From Pseudomonas chlororaphis subsp. chlororaphis (GTDB lineage: Bacteria; Pseudomonadota; Gammaproteobacteria; Pseudomonadales; Pseudomonadaceae), in contig NZ_CP027712.1 in NCBI RefSeq assembly GCF_003945765.1, forward strand, positions 4,030,001 to 4,094,000: a stretch of 64,000 bases of DNA, written 5' to 3'. Position 1 is the stretch's first letter; the number at the start of each line of letters is the position of its first letter. Below the pieces are notes generated by a model that made no database searches, was not told the origin of the DNA, and worked only from the letters and a program-made list of their open reading frames with translations. Made by a program: the position numbers and the translations under genes. Shown here piece by piece: positions 50,923 to 59,466 of this stretch.

Positions 50923-52257
50923 CTATCCTCGAATGGCCCAGAAGGCCAGGTTCAGGCCCGGGAACTGGCCGGCAATGTGAAAGGCGAATCCCCCTGAGTG
51001 GGCCAGCTGTTTCCAGTGTTCGCTGCCACGATCCAGTTCGAAGTAGCTTGAACCGGCGTGATAGGGAATCTGCCGCGGCGCCACGGGCATGGACAGCAAG
51101 GCGATGCCGGGCAACTGCAGATTGACCAGGTCGCGGATGTGTTCCACCGAGCCGATCTTGGCCTGCTGGGGGAAATGCGTGCGCAGGGTTTCGGCCGGCA
51201 CCTCGGCACGCACCACCAGGACGAAGCTGGCCATCTCCAGCAAGCTCTTGTCGGCCAGCATCGCCACATGCACGCCGTAGGATTTCTCGACGATCGGAAT
51301 CGGCGTGGCGCGGGTATCGATGACCATCGACAAGGCTTGCCGCAGGTCATGCATCACCGGGGCGAAGCTGCTCGCCAGGTCGTCGTGGGCATAGGCCGGG
51401 TAGTCGCTGGGGCGACGCCCGGCAGCTGAAAAGGTGGCGAACTCCCCCGCCAGGCAGACCGCCTCGCGATAGAAGTCCTGCGGGTGCAAGGGACTCAACC
51501 GGGCCAGGTGGCTGAGCAAGGGCTCGGCGCGATTGACCAGTTGCAGCAGCAGAAAGTCGGCGATCTCCGAGGCGCCGCCGGCCCCCGAGGCCACCACCCG
51601 ACCGGCCAGGGCCTCGCCGCGCTGGTGCAACAACCCTTGCAGCTCGCTGCGAAAGGCCGCCAGCACGCTGGAGGCGGCCACATCGAGCAGCGGCGCAATA
51701 TAGTCCTCGTCCAGTTGCACGGCATTGTCCGCACGTTTTTCCAGCACCCGGATCACACCGAGGCAGGCATATTCGCCGAGGCCGTCGCGCTCGGTCAGCA
51801 GGCGCAGGGCTTTGCCGCCGATCGCCAGCGATGCCCGGCTCTCAAAGGCGGCGTTGTCATCGCGCACTTCCCGTACCTGGCTGATATAGCGCGCACCGCC
51901 AGGTGCTTCGCCCTCCCCCACGGTGTCGCGGCTGCCGGCACGCTTGAGCGGCAAACCCAGGAAGACCTGCGCATCGCGCAGGTTGTCGTTGACGTTCAAT
52001 GGCGGCGGCGGCAGATCGTCGCCGGGAATGTCGAAAGGCGTGCCATCGGGTAGCACCCCGCGCGCGCTGACAATCGCCACCTTGCCCTGGCCGAGCAGGG
52101 ACTCGTCGATGCGCAGCTCGGAGAACCCCCAGCCCCCGGCGCTCAACGGGCGGCAACGGCCATCGATCAGGGCTTCCATGTAGCGATCATGCTGCTGGAG
52201 ATGCTGCGGCCGCAGAAACATTCCTTCGGACCACACCACACGGTTATTCCAGGACAT
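50923..52257 (-). CDS. tssK: TssK baseplate component of T6SS
   Basis: A 444-residue protein with the invariant start 'NRVVWSEGMFLRPQHLQQHDRY' split in family style, and later 'LQLPGIALLSMPVAPRQIPYHAGSSYFELD'. TssK trimers link the baseplate to TssL and TssM. Its length is typical. It lies six bases upstream of tssL in the same operon. Confidence 0.95.
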   Translation of the reverse strand: MSWNNRVVWSEGMFLRPQHLQQHDRYMEALIDGRCRPLSAGGWGFSELRIDESLLGQGKVAIVSARGVLPDGTPFDIPGDDLPPPPLNVNDNLRDAQVFLGLPLKRAGSRDTVGEGEAPGGARYISQVREVRDDNAAFESRASLAIGGKALRLLTERDGLGEYACLGVIRVLEKRADNAVQLDEDYIAPLLDVAASSVLAAFRSELQGLLHQRGEALAGRVVASGAGGASEIADFLLLQLVNRAEPLLSHLARLSPLHPQDFYREAVCLAGEFATFSAAGRRPSDYPAYAHDDLASSFAPVMHDLRQALSMVIDTRATPIPIVEKSYGVHVAMLADKSLLEMASFVLVVRAEVPAETLRTHFPQQAKIGSVEHIRDLVNLQLPGIALLSMPVAPRQIPYHAGSSYFELDRGSEHWKQLAHSGGFAFHIAGQFPGLNLAFWAIRG

Positions 52258-52278
52258 GGACTGGCTTCCTCGACAGGA

Positions 52279-52749
52279 CTAATTCGCAGGTTTCGTGGCT
52301 GCCGCGCTGATCGCCCTGGCTGTCAGGGAAACCGTCAATGGCGTGGTTGCATGGCTCGGGATATTGACCATCTGGCGCCACACGGCGCTGTCCAGTTCAC
52401 GGTAGGACACCACCAGGCCGAGCAAACGGCTCTGCTCGTCGAGCGTGCGCTCCAGGGTCAGCCTTTGACCCGGCTGGATCAGTAATTCGTCCTGTGCCAC
52501 CAGGTCCGCGGACAAGGTCGCGCCGGTGGCATTCACCAGGGAGAAATAGTCGGCGCGACTGAAAGCTCCACCGCTCTTCAACTCATACAAACGCACCCGC
52601 ACCGGCGTCGCCTGGCCGCCCGCCGAAAGATTCAGATCGGCAGCAGCCTGGATATGCATGACAACGACAGTAGGCGCAGCGGGCGGCGGCGGGCTCGAAG
52701 CACAGGCAGTCAGCAGTAGTACTGTTGCGAACAACAAGAACTTTGGCAT
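52279..52749 (-). CDS. tssJ: TssJ outer membrane lipoprotein of T6SS
   Basis: A 156-residue lipoprotein with lipobox LLTAC (Cys16). The start at 52749 is chosen because GGAGG lies five nt upstream; an ATG at 52761 is inside that site. The transthyretin-like fold is suggested by 'PVRVRLYELKSGGAFSRADYFSL' and 'LVAQDELLIQPGQRLTLERTLD'. It anchors TssM at the outer membrane. Confidence 0.92.
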   Translation of the reverse strand: MPKFLLFATVLLLTACASSPPPPAAPTVVVMHIQAAADLNLSAGGQATPVRVRLYELKSGGAFSRADYFSLVNATGATLSADLVAQDELLIQPGQRLTLERTLDEQSRLLGLVVSYRELDSAVWRQMVNIPSHATTPLTVSLTARAISAAATKPAN

Positions 52750-52856
52750 GTCGTCCTCCATGACGCTTATTATTCCAAATCGAAACTACCGATCGCCAAA
52801 CAAGATCAACTCACTATTTAATAGCCACTGGCCTTTATCCAACTAACCGATGGCGC

Positions 52857-54269
52857 TCAGCCTTTTCGCAACTTGGTATTTTGTTCTTCATAGGCACGAC
52901 TGAATTCGCGCCCGAACAAATCCTCGAAATCATCTTCGGCCTCCCTGGAAATGCTCGCGTAGAGTTCCGTGAACAACTCCCAGTATTGCGCTTGACGTCT
53001 ACCGGGCAGCAAAGCGCCAATAGCCGAAGGTTGACTTAAACGCGCTTCCAATACCGCGGGCTGAAAACGCTTGAGCAGGTGTTTGATCGAGGCTTGTACG
53101 CCCGCCATGACGGCCAGTTGATGCGCTTTCAGGTCGTCGAAGCTTTCCTTGATCGCCTGGTCGGCCGGCATGAAGGCCTGGTTGCCGGAACGCAGCAATA
53201 ACAGCAACGCCTCATCGACATTGGGGGCGAATTTGAGGGGGTTGTTCTCCACCGGGCGGATCATGGTCTGGGCCATGCGGAACTCACCCTTGAGGCTGGC
53301 ACGGGCGCGCAGCACCTCGATCAGCCCCTCGACCATATGCCGGTAGCTGCGGCCGATGGCCTCCATTTGCGCGCGGGTTTCGCCTCTGTCGATACGCAAT
53401 GGCTCGAGCCCCGCGCCCCTGAGAAAGGCTTCCAGCACCTCTTCCTTGTCGCCCCCGCTTGCCGGCGCCGGAGGCGCAACCGCAGCCCGTTGCACGGCCG
53501 GTTCGGGGGCGCTGCCGGCAATATTCTCCGATGCCGCTGGCAATGGTTGCGGCTGGGCCTGCGCGGTGGCTTGCACAGTGGCCGGCGTCACCGGCGCCGG
53601 GCCCGCCCCCAGTTCGGTGAAGGGGTCCCAATCCGCCGGAATCGCCGGTGCCGCGCCGGTTTCGCTGGCCGCAGGGGCACTCGGGCGTTGTGGCTCAGGC
53701 GGTCGAAAATCATGGCGTTCGGGTGGCACGTGGTCGGCCAGGGCCGGTGGGGGAACGGCCGGGGACGCGAGAAAATCGAACAGGTCGGGCTTGGTGTCCA
53801 GGGGCGAACCGCCCGCATGGATCTGCACCCTGGCGGGGGGCGCCGCCGCTGCGCCAGGCATCTCGCCGGGCACCTGGCGCTTGATCAGCGCATCGAAGCC
53901 GGTAAAGGGATCGCTCATCCCGGGCGCGCCGTTGGCGATTTGTGGGGCGCCGTTGATCTGCACCAGGATGTCGTACTCGCCGACGCGCAGCAGTTCGCCG
54001 TCGCGCAAGGGTTCGCTGTTGCCGCGGTGCATGCGCACGCCGGCATTCACCAGCTGTACGCCATTGGTGCTGGTGTCGGTCAGGTAGTAGGTGCCGTCAC
54101 GCAGTTGAATGACGCAATGCTGGCCGGACACCAGGCGCTCCGGATCTGGAAGTACCCAGTCGTTCTCGGGGTTGCGACCGATTTTCAGCTCACCGCGATC
54201 AAGCTCGAACTCTGCGCGTTGGCCGGGAGTCAGCTTGTGATAACTGGTGATTGTCAAACGCAGCGGCAT
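52857..54269 (-). CDS. fha1: Fha1/TagH-like FHA-domain T6SS scaffold
   Basis: A 470-residue protein; start at 54269 (MPLRLTITSYHKL) with AAGGAG six nt upstream. Residues ~20-110 form an FHA phosphothreonine-binding domain ('LKIGRNPENDW', 'SGQHCVIQ', 'DTSTNGVQLV'). A long Pro/Ala-rich linker follows, then the C-terminal T6SS FHA-associated helical domain (~290-470, 'EVLEAFLRGAGLE'). Fha is the substrate of PpkA and PppA and a platform for assembly. First gene of the leftward operon. Confidence 0.92.
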   Translation of the reverse strand: MPLRLTITSYHKLTPGQRAEFELDRGELKIGRNPENDWVLPDPERLVSGQHCVIQLRDGTYYLTDTSTNGVQLVNAGVRMHRGNSEPLRDGELLRVGEYDILVQINGAPQIANGAPGMSDPFTGFDALIKRQVPGEMPGAAAAPPARVQIHAGGSPLDTKPDLFDFLASPAVPPPALADHVPPERHDFRPPEPQRPSAPAASETGAAPAIPADWDPFTELGAGPAPVTPATVQATAQAQPQPLPAASENIAGSAPEPAVQRAAVAPPAPASGGDKEEVLEAFLRGAGLEPLRIDRGETRAQMEAIGRSYRHMVEGLIEVLRARASLKGEFRMAQTMIRPVENNPLKFAPNVDEALLLLLRSGNQAFMPADQAIKESFDDLKAHQLAVMAGVQASIKHLLKRFQPAVLEARLSQPSAIGALLPGRRQAQYWELFTELYASISREAEDDFEDLFGREFSRAYEEQNTKLRKG

Positions 54270-54634
54270 TGGAACTCCTTGTACGGTATTGCTCAATAAC
54301 AACAGCTCGGGCATGCCAGCGAGTGCAAAGCGAGTATAGCCCCCTAAAAGATTTCCGCGCCCTCAAAGTTCCTGCGCTTATATTCGCTTTTTTCAAATAA
54401 GCCCTATAACAAAAGAAACTAAAAAAACCACCGCCGACCGCCTATCTTCAAACATCACAGTGTTCCCCCACTGGTCGGAGAGTTTCTTGACAACAATTGA
54501 ACTGGGCTAAAACTTCAGGTCAATTGTTGAATTCGAAATGACGCCAGAAAGTGGCTCTGGATAGAACACTCATCCGTAGGAAAAGGAATTTAGTCGTGCG
54601 CTCACCCTGACCGGGCGCCGATTGCCGGGCCGAT
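54270..54634. promoter_or_regulatory. Divergent T6SS promoter region with a long dyad
   Basis: A 365-bp AT-richer gap between the two T6SS operons. It holds an inverted repeat CAACAATTGA (54491-54500) and TCAATTGTTG (54520-54529), with pairing that nearly continues inward (CT/AG). A TTGACA at 54487-54492 with a weak TAAAAC at 54508-54513 could be the tssA promoter and would overlap the dyad. GGA-rich sequence near 54578-54587 could bind RsmA-type repressors, but this is only suggestive. Confidence 0.5.
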
Positions 54635-55672
54635 ATGGAGATCACGTCCGTGGTGGATGTACAGCGCTTGTTGGAAACCATTTCCCCCGACTCCCCCTGT
54701 GGCGGCGACCTCGAGTACGACGCCGCCTTTCTCGAGCTTGAGCGCGCGGCGCAAGGCCAACCCGAACGGCAGATGGGCGATGCCGTGTTACCCGCCGCAC
54801 CGCCGGAATGGCGCCAGGTCCGCGACCTCTGCGTCGAGCTGTTCACGCGCAGCAAAGACCTGCGCATCGCCAACTACTTCCTGCAAAGCGCCATTGCCCT
54901 GCACGGCTTGCCCGGCCTGGTGCAAGGGTTACAGCTGATCCAGCAGTTGCTCGCGCAGTATTGGGACGACCTGCATCCCAAGCTGGATGCAGAAGATAAC
55001 AATGACCCCACCTTTAGGATCAACGCCCTCGCCGGCCTCAACGCCGAGCCGGTCATTCACCTGCTCTGGGGCATGCCGCTGATCAGCTCGCGGGCATTTG
55101 GCAGCGTCGGCCTGCGCGCCGCGCTGAATGCCGCCGGCCTGCAGCGCTTCGCCAGTGAAAGCCTCAGCCCGGACCAGCTCGGTGCGGCCTTTCAGGACTG
55201 CGCGGGCGAACAGCTCGAGGCCTGCCGCGCCGCCCTGAACGATGCCCATGGCACGCTGTTGACCATAGAGCGTGAGGTCAACGAACGGGTCGGTTCCACC
55301 CACGGCGCGGACCTGGGCACGATCAAGCAACTGCTGCGGCATGCCGTGCAAATCATCGCCGAGCACGCCCCTCAGCCAGGCGCTCCCGGCGCTGTCGCGC
55401 AGGCCGGCGAGCCTGTCGATACCGCCATGTCCTCGGCCCCCGGCGCCGCTGCGCCGCGCATCGCCGGCGAGATCGGCAGCCGTGACGATGTGCTGCGCAG
55501 CCTCGACCGGATCCTCGGTTATTACGCCAGGCACGAGCCCTCCAGCCCCGTGCCGGTGCTCCTGAGCCGCGCCAAGAGACTGGTCAGCGCCGATTTCGCC
55601 ACCATCGTGAGCAACCTGATTCCGGACGGCTTTTCCCAGTTCGAAAAATTGCGCGGGCCCGAGGGTGAATAG
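54635..55672 (+). CDS. tssA: TssA cap/baseplate protein of T6SS
   Basis: A ~345-residue protein with the ImpA N-terminal domain: 'LLETISPDSPCGGDLEYDAAFLELERAAQG' in family style, then 'DLCVELFTRSKDLRIANYFLQSA' and 'GLVQGLQLIQQLLAQYWDDLHPKLD'. The C-terminus has 'SRDDVLRSLDRILGYYARHEPSSPVPVLLSRAKRLV'. TssA starts sheath assembly. The true start may be a GTG at 54650, which has GGAG nine nt upstream, since the ATG at 54635 has no ribosome site and P. aeruginosa TssA1 begins near 'MDVSELL'. Confidence 0.92.
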   Translation: MEITSVVDVQRLLETISPDSPCGGDLEYDAAFLELERAAQGQPERQMGDAVLPAAPPEWRQVRDLCVELFTRSKDLRIANYFLQSAIALHGLPGLVQGLQLIQQLLAQYWDDLHPKLDAEDNNDPTFRINALAGLNAEPVIHLLWGMPLISSRAFGSVGLRAALNAAGLQRFASESLSPDQLGAAFQDCAGEQLEACRAALNDAHGTLLTIEREVNERVGSTHGADLGTIKQLLRHAVQIIAEHAPQPGAPGAVAQAGEPVDTAMSSAPGAAAPRIAGEIGSRDDVLRSLDRILGYYARHEPSSPVPVLLSRAKRLVSADFATIVSNLIPDGFSQFEKLRGPEGE

Positions 55673-55736
55673 TCCGAGTGAAAACGCTTAACCGACGCCA
55701 ATCCAACACAGCCGCATAGGCAGCGCAGGAGGAAAA

Positions 55737-56252
55737 ATGGCTAACACCAGCAGCCAGAAATTCATCGCCCGTAACCGTGCTCCCCGGGTGCAGATCGAGT
55801 ACGACGTAGAGCTTTACGGTGCGGAGAAGAAGGTGCAGTTGCCCTTCGTCATGGGGGTGATGGCCGACCTTGTCGGCAAGCCTGCCGAGCCGCTGCCGGC
55901 GGTGGCCGACCGCAAGTTCCTGGAGATCGATGTCGACAACTTCGACTCGCGGCTCAAGGCGATGAAACCGCGGGTGGCGTTCAACGTGCCCAATGCCCTG
56001 ACCGGGGAAGGCAACCTGAGCCTGGACATCACGTTCGAGAGCATGGACGACTTCAGCCCGGCCGCGGTGGCGCGCAAGGTCGATGCCCTCAACCAACTGC
56101 TCGAGGCCCGCACCCAGCTGGCCAACCTGCTGACCTACATGGACGGCAAGACCGGCGCCGAGGACATGATCATGAAGGCGATCAAGGACCCGGCGCTGTT
56201 GCAGGCGTTGGCCAGTGCACCGAAACCGACCGAACCCGAGCCGCAAGCCTGA
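55737..56252 (+). CDS. tssB: TssB contractile sheath small subunit
   Basis: A 171-residue sheath protein beginning 'MANTSSQKFIARNRAPRVQIEYDVE', with 'LPFVMGVMADLVG' and 'FLEIDVDNFDSRLKAMKPRVAF' as family blocks. It forms the contractile sheath with TssC. AGGAGG directly precedes the start. Confidence 0.96.
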   Translation: MANTSSQKFIARNRAPRVQIEYDVELYGAEKKVQLPFVMGVMADLVGKPAEPLPAVADRKFLEIDVDNFDSRLKAMKPRVAFNVPNALTGEGNLSLDITFESMDDFSPAAVARKVDALNQLLEARTQLANLLTYMDGKTGAEDMIMKAIKDPALLQALASAPKPTEPEPQA

Positions 56253-56267
56253 CAGAGGACGCAGACC

Positions 56268-57761
56268 ATGGCCGAATTGATGAAAGACCCGCAGGCCCAG
56301 GCAGACGCCGCGACCGCACCGAGCGACTTCGCCGCCTTGCTCCTGCAAGAGTTCAAACCCAAGACCGAGCACGCCCGCGAGGCCGTGGAAAGCGCCGTGC
56401 GCACCCTGGCCGAACAGGCCCTGAGCAAGACCGAGCTGATCTCCAACGACGCGATCAAATCCATCGAATCGATCATCGCCGCGATCGATGCCAAGCTCAC
56501 CGCGCAGGTCAACCTGATCATGCATCACGCCGACTTCCAGCAACTGGAAAGCGCCTGGCGCGGCTTGAGCTACCTGGTCAACAACACGGAAACCGACGAG
56601 CAGCTGAAGATCCGCGTGATGAGCATCGCCAAGGGCGACCTGCACAAGACCCTGAAGAAGTTCAAGGGCACCGCCTGGGACCAGAGCCCGATCTTCAAGA
56701 AAATGTACGAGGAGGAATACGGCCAGTTCGGCGGCGAGCCGTTCGGCTGCCTGGTGGGCGATTACTACTTCGACCAGTCGTCGCCGGACGTCGAGCTGCT
56801 CGGCGAGCTGGCCAAGGTCTGCGCGGCGATGCATGCGCCCTTCATCAGCGCGGCCTCGCCGACGGTGATGGGCATGGGCTCCTGGCAGGAGCTGTCCAAC
56901 CCGCGCGATCTGACCAAGATCTTCACCACGCCGGAATACGCTGCCTGGCGTTCGCTGCGCGACTCCGAGGACTCGCGCTACATCGGCCTGACCATGCCGC
57001 GTTTCCTCGCCCGCCTGCCCTACGGCGCCAAGACCGACCCGGTGGACGCCTTCGCCTTCGAAGAGGAAACCAACGGCGCCGACAGTTCCAAGTACACCTG
57101 GGCCAACTCGGCCTATGCCATGGCGGCGAACATCAACCGCTCGTTCAAGCTCTATGGCTGGTGCTCGCGGATTCGCGGCGTGGAGTCCGGCGGCGAGGTG
57201 CCGAACCTGCCGACGCACACCTTCCCGACCGACGACGGTGGGGTGGACATGAAGTGCCCGACCGAAATCGCCATCGCCGATCGGCGCGAGGCGGAGCTGG
57301 CGAAGAACGGTTTCATGCCGCTGCTGCACAAGAAGAACACCGACCTCGCCGCCTTCATCGGCGCCCAGTCGCTGCAGAAGCCGGCCGAGTATGACGACCC
57401 CGACGCCACCGCCAACGCCAACCTGGCGGCACGCCTGCCCTACCTGTTCGCCACCTGCCGCTTCGCCCATTACCTGAAGTGCATCGTTCGCGACAAGATC
57501 GGCTCGTTCAAGGAAAAGGACGACATGCAGCGCTGGCTGCAGAACTGGATTCTCAATTACGTGGACGGCGACCCGGCCCACTCCACCGAAACCACCAAGG
57601 CACAGCACCCCTTGGCCGCGGCGGAGGTGGTGGTCGAGGAGATCGAGGGCAACCCCGGTTACTACAGCTCCAAGTTCTACCTGCGCCCGCACTACCAGCT
57701 CGAAGGGCTCACGGTATCGCTGCGGCTGGTATCCAAACTTCCATCCGCCAAGGCGGTTTGA
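56268..57761 (+). CDS. tssC: TssC contractile sheath large subunit
   Basis: A 497-residue sheath protein of typical length. Family blocks: 'IIAAIDAKLTAQVNLIMHHADFQQLESAWRGLSYLV' and, near the end, 'VVVEEIEGNPGYYSSKFYLRPHYQLEGLTVSLRLVSKLP'. Fifteen bases separate it from tssB. Together with TssB it forms the sheath that propels the Hcp tube and is recycled by ClpV. Confidence 0.96.
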   Translation: MAELMKDPQAQADAATAPSDFAALLLQEFKPKTEHAREAVESAVRTLAEQALSKTELISNDAIKSIESIIAAIDAKLTAQVNLIMHHADFQQLESAWRGLSYLVNNTETDEQLKIRVMSIAKGDLHKTLKKFKGTAWDQSPIFKKMYEEEYGQFGGEPFGCLVGDYYFDQSSPDVELLGELAKVCAAMHAPFISAASPTVMGMGSWQELSNPRDLTKIFTTPEYAAWRSLRDSEDSRYIGLTMPRFLARLPYGAKTDPVDAFAFEEETNGADSSKYTWANSAYAMAANINRSFKLYGWCSRIRGVESGGEVPNLPTHTFPTDDGGVDMKCPTEIAIADRREAELAKNGFMPLLHKKNTDLAAFIGAQSLQKPAEYDDPDATANANLAARLPYLFATCRFAHYLKCIVRDKIGSFKEKDDMQRWLQNWILNYVDGDPAHSTETTKAQHPLAAAEVVVEEIEGNPGYYSSKFYLRPHYQLEGLTVSLRLVSKLPSAKAV

Positions 57762-57776
57762 TTCATCTCAGGAGGC

Positions 57777-57846
57777 ATTCGCCGTGGTGGCGGGTGCCCT
57801 GTGACGCAGCGTGGCGAATCACTGGCACACAGTGGTGCAAACCACT
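57777..57846 (+). promoter_or_regulatory. Stem-loops in the tssC-hcp gap
   Basis: ATTCGCC (57777-57783) can pair with GGCGAAT (57813-57819). Next come two overlapping hairpins that share bases 57831-57834: CACTG-GCACA-CAGTG (57820-57834) and AGTGG-TGCAAA-CCACT (57831-57846). The second ends two nt before the strong AAGGAGG ribosome site of hcp. They may process the mRNA or tune hcp translation. Confidence 0.5.
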
Positions 57847-57858
57847 TAAGGAGGCATG

Positions 57859-58347
57859 ATGGCTGTTGATATGTTTATCAAGATCGGCGACGTCAAGGGC
57901 GAGTCCCAGGACAAGAACCACAAGGAGGAGATCGACGTGCTCTCCTGGAGCTGGGCCATGGCGCAGGCCGGCAACATGCATGTGGGCGGTGGCGGCGGTG
58001 CCGGCAAGGTCAATATCCACGACCTGACGTTGACCAAGTGGGTGGATAAATCCTCCCCCAACCTGATGATGGCCTGCTCCAGCGGCAAGCATTACGACGA
58101 GGCCAAGCTGACGGTGCGCAAGGCCGGCGGCGACGATCCGGTCGAGTACCTGACCATCACCCTCAAGGAGGTCCTGGTGTCCTCGATCGGCACCGGCGGC
58201 AGCGGCGGCGCGGATCGCCTGACCGAAAACATCGCGCTGAATTTCGGCCAGGTGCTGGTCGACTACCAACCGCAGAAGCAGGACGGTTCCAAGGACGGCG
58301 GCCCGGTCAAGTACGGCTGGAATATCCGCCAAAACGTCAAGGTGTGA
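57859..58347 (+). CDS. hcp1: Hcp1-type T6SS tube protein
   Basis: A 162-residue secreted tube protein. The ATG at 57859 is four nt after AAGGAGG and gives the classic 'MAVDMFIKIGDVKGES' start of P. aeruginosa Hcp1; ATG 57856 is too close to the ribosome site. 'AGNMHVGGGGGAGKVNIHDLTLTKW', 'PNLMMACSSGKHYDEAKLTVRKAGG' and the ending 'KDGGPVKYGWNIRQNVKV' follow Hcp1 closely. Hexamers stack into the tube; the lumen chaperones small effectors, such as the amidase encoded next. Confidence 0.97.
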   Translation: MAVDMFIKIGDVKGESQDKNHKEEIDVLSWSWAMAQAGNMHVGGGGGAGKVNIHDLTLTKWVDKSSPNLMMACSSGKHYDEAKLTVRKAGGDDPVEYLTITLKEVLVSSIGTGGSGGADRLTENIALNFGQVLVDYQPQKQDGSKDGGPVKYGWNIRQNVKV

Positions 58348-58354
58348 CGCCAGC

Positions 58355-58379
58355 CACCCTGCAGCCCTGCCGCAGGGTG
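58355..58379 (+). terminator. Strong hairpin after hcp, without T-run
   Basis: CACCCTGC (58355-58362), nine-base loop, GCAGGGTG (58372-58379), starting eight bases after the hcp stop. Without a U-tract it is more likely a 3'-protecting or partial-termination structure that lets hcp mRNA exceed that of downstream genes. Confidence 0.55.
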
Positions 58380-58422
58380 CTCGGCTTGTACCAGGGGCCA
58401 CGGCGCAACAGGAGGTTCGATG

Positions 58423-58854
58423 ATGGCCAGACCCGCGTTCATCAATCTGTGGAACAACTACCCGGCTGAAAGCCAGCCTTGCGATGGCGGTTGGGAAAAT
58501 CAATGCGCGATCCGCCTGAGCATTACGCTCAACGCCGAGCGAAGCATCCTCGTGGATGGCCACACCTATTCGGAACCGCGCTGCAGCCACGGCCACGCCC
58601 GCGGTGCCGAGTCGCTGGCGAACTGGCTGTGGCGCCAGCATCTGGGCCGGCCGAGCATCTTCACCGACGCGGCCAAGGCCAAGCTGCAGCTCAATGAGAA
58701 GAACGGGATCATTTTTTTCAAGGATTGCTTTACCCGCAGTGGCGAGAGTCGCGCGGCCGGCGACCATATCGACCTGTGGAGCCGCGGTTTCACCAAGACC
58801 TACGACGACCCGGCCAACCACTCCGCCCAGGTGTGGTTCTGGGAGCTGTCATGA
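58423..58854 (+). CDS. T6SS amidase effector, Tae4-like
   Basis: About 143 residues, no signal peptide. ATG 58423 lies seven nt after AGGAGG (58420 is also possible). It has the NlpC/P60-like papain-fold layout of Tae amidases: 'RPAFINLWNNYP', catalytic Cys28 in 'NQCAIRLS', 'HGHARGAESLANWLW', 'GIIFFKDCF', and catalytic His115 in 'GDHIDLW'. These match the Tae4 family as I recall it, though another Tae family is possible. It should cleave peptidoglycan stem peptides in rival cells after delivery through Hcp, whose gene is directly upstream. The stop overlaps the next gene by four bases. Confidence 0.8.
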   Translation: MARPAFINLWNNYPAESQPCDGGWENQCAIRLSITLNAERSILVDGHTYSEPRCSHGHARGAESLANWLWRQHLGRPSIFTDAAKAKLQLNEKNGIIFFKDCFTRSGESRAAGDHIDLWSRGFTKTYDDPANHSAQVWFWELS

Positions 58855-59291
58855 GTCGGCACCTGCTTCGCCTTATCGTCGCGGGCCTGGCGGGTTTGAT
58901 GTTGCCCGCCTGTGCGCAGAACCCGGCCGATAGCGCCACCCAGGCGCGCTTCCTGGCCCGGGACCTGCTGCTGGAAGAGCGCAATGGCAACTGTCGCTTG
59001 CTGGTCCCACAGCAACCCGGCATCGACCTGAGCCTGAAATGGCCTTGCCAGTTCCACCGTGACCCCAGCGGCACCCTGCGCACCAAGCAGGTGGGGACGC
59101 GCCAGGTGATATTGGTGGAAAGCAGCGAGCAACTGCCCTCGCCCAGTCGGGATTGCCGCACCGAGATCCAGGCGATACGCAGTACCGGGCAGGGTTTGGA
59201 AGCCTCGTCGGCGGTGAGCCGGGTGACGGCCTGCCCGCCCTTCCAGTGGGATGAGAAAATGTTTATCGGCTTGTTCGAACCCGACGCTTGA
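58851..59291 (+). CDS. Putative periplasmic immunity protein for the Tae effector
   Basis: A 146-residue exported protein starting inside the effector stop codon (ATGA). The signal segment 'LLRLIVAGLAGLMLPAC' ends in a lipobox-like LPAC (Cys21); cleavage after ACA would instead give a soluble protein. Four further Cys residues (in 'NGNC', 'PC', 'RDC', 'TAC') could form disulfides in the periplasm. Tai immunity proteins act in the periplasm against Tae amidases, so position and export make this the cognate immunity gene, although I do not recognise its fold. Confidence 0.7.
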   Translation: MSRHLLRLIVAGLAGLMLPACAQNPADSATQARFLARDLLLEERNGNCRLLVPQQPGIDLSLKWPCQFHRDPSGTLRTKQVGTRQVILVESSEQLPSPSRDCRTEIQAIRSTGQGLEASSAVSRVTACPPFQWDEKMFIGLFEPDA

Positions 59292-59331
59292 ACGCACGCC
59301 AGGGCTCGGCGCGAAGCCTGCGAACCAGGAG

Positions 59332-59466
59332 ATGGCGATGAACGCCGAGGAGCCGGCGCACGCCGTCGGCCAGCGCCCGTTGACCACCGACAACGGCGAA
59401 ACCGGGCTGTTCGAACGGCACAGCCTCAGCTTCACCGACAGGGATAACCGAAGATGGCCGAGCTGA
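59332..59466 (+). pseudogene. Possible C-terminal remnant of tagJ (ImpE family)
   Basis: A 44-codon open frame between the immunity gene and tssE, overlapping the start of tssE by 13 bases. Its middle reads 'VGQRPLTTDNGETGLFERHS' followed by LSFTD, which resembles the 'GQR...TD.GE..LLE.R.L.F' end I recall for TagJ/ImpE proteins. In the P. aeruginosa H1 cluster tagJ lies exactly here, between hcp and tssE. AGGAG precedes its ATG codons (59332, 59338), so it might also be a translated small gene. The remnant reading is inference from a short match. Confidence 0.4.
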
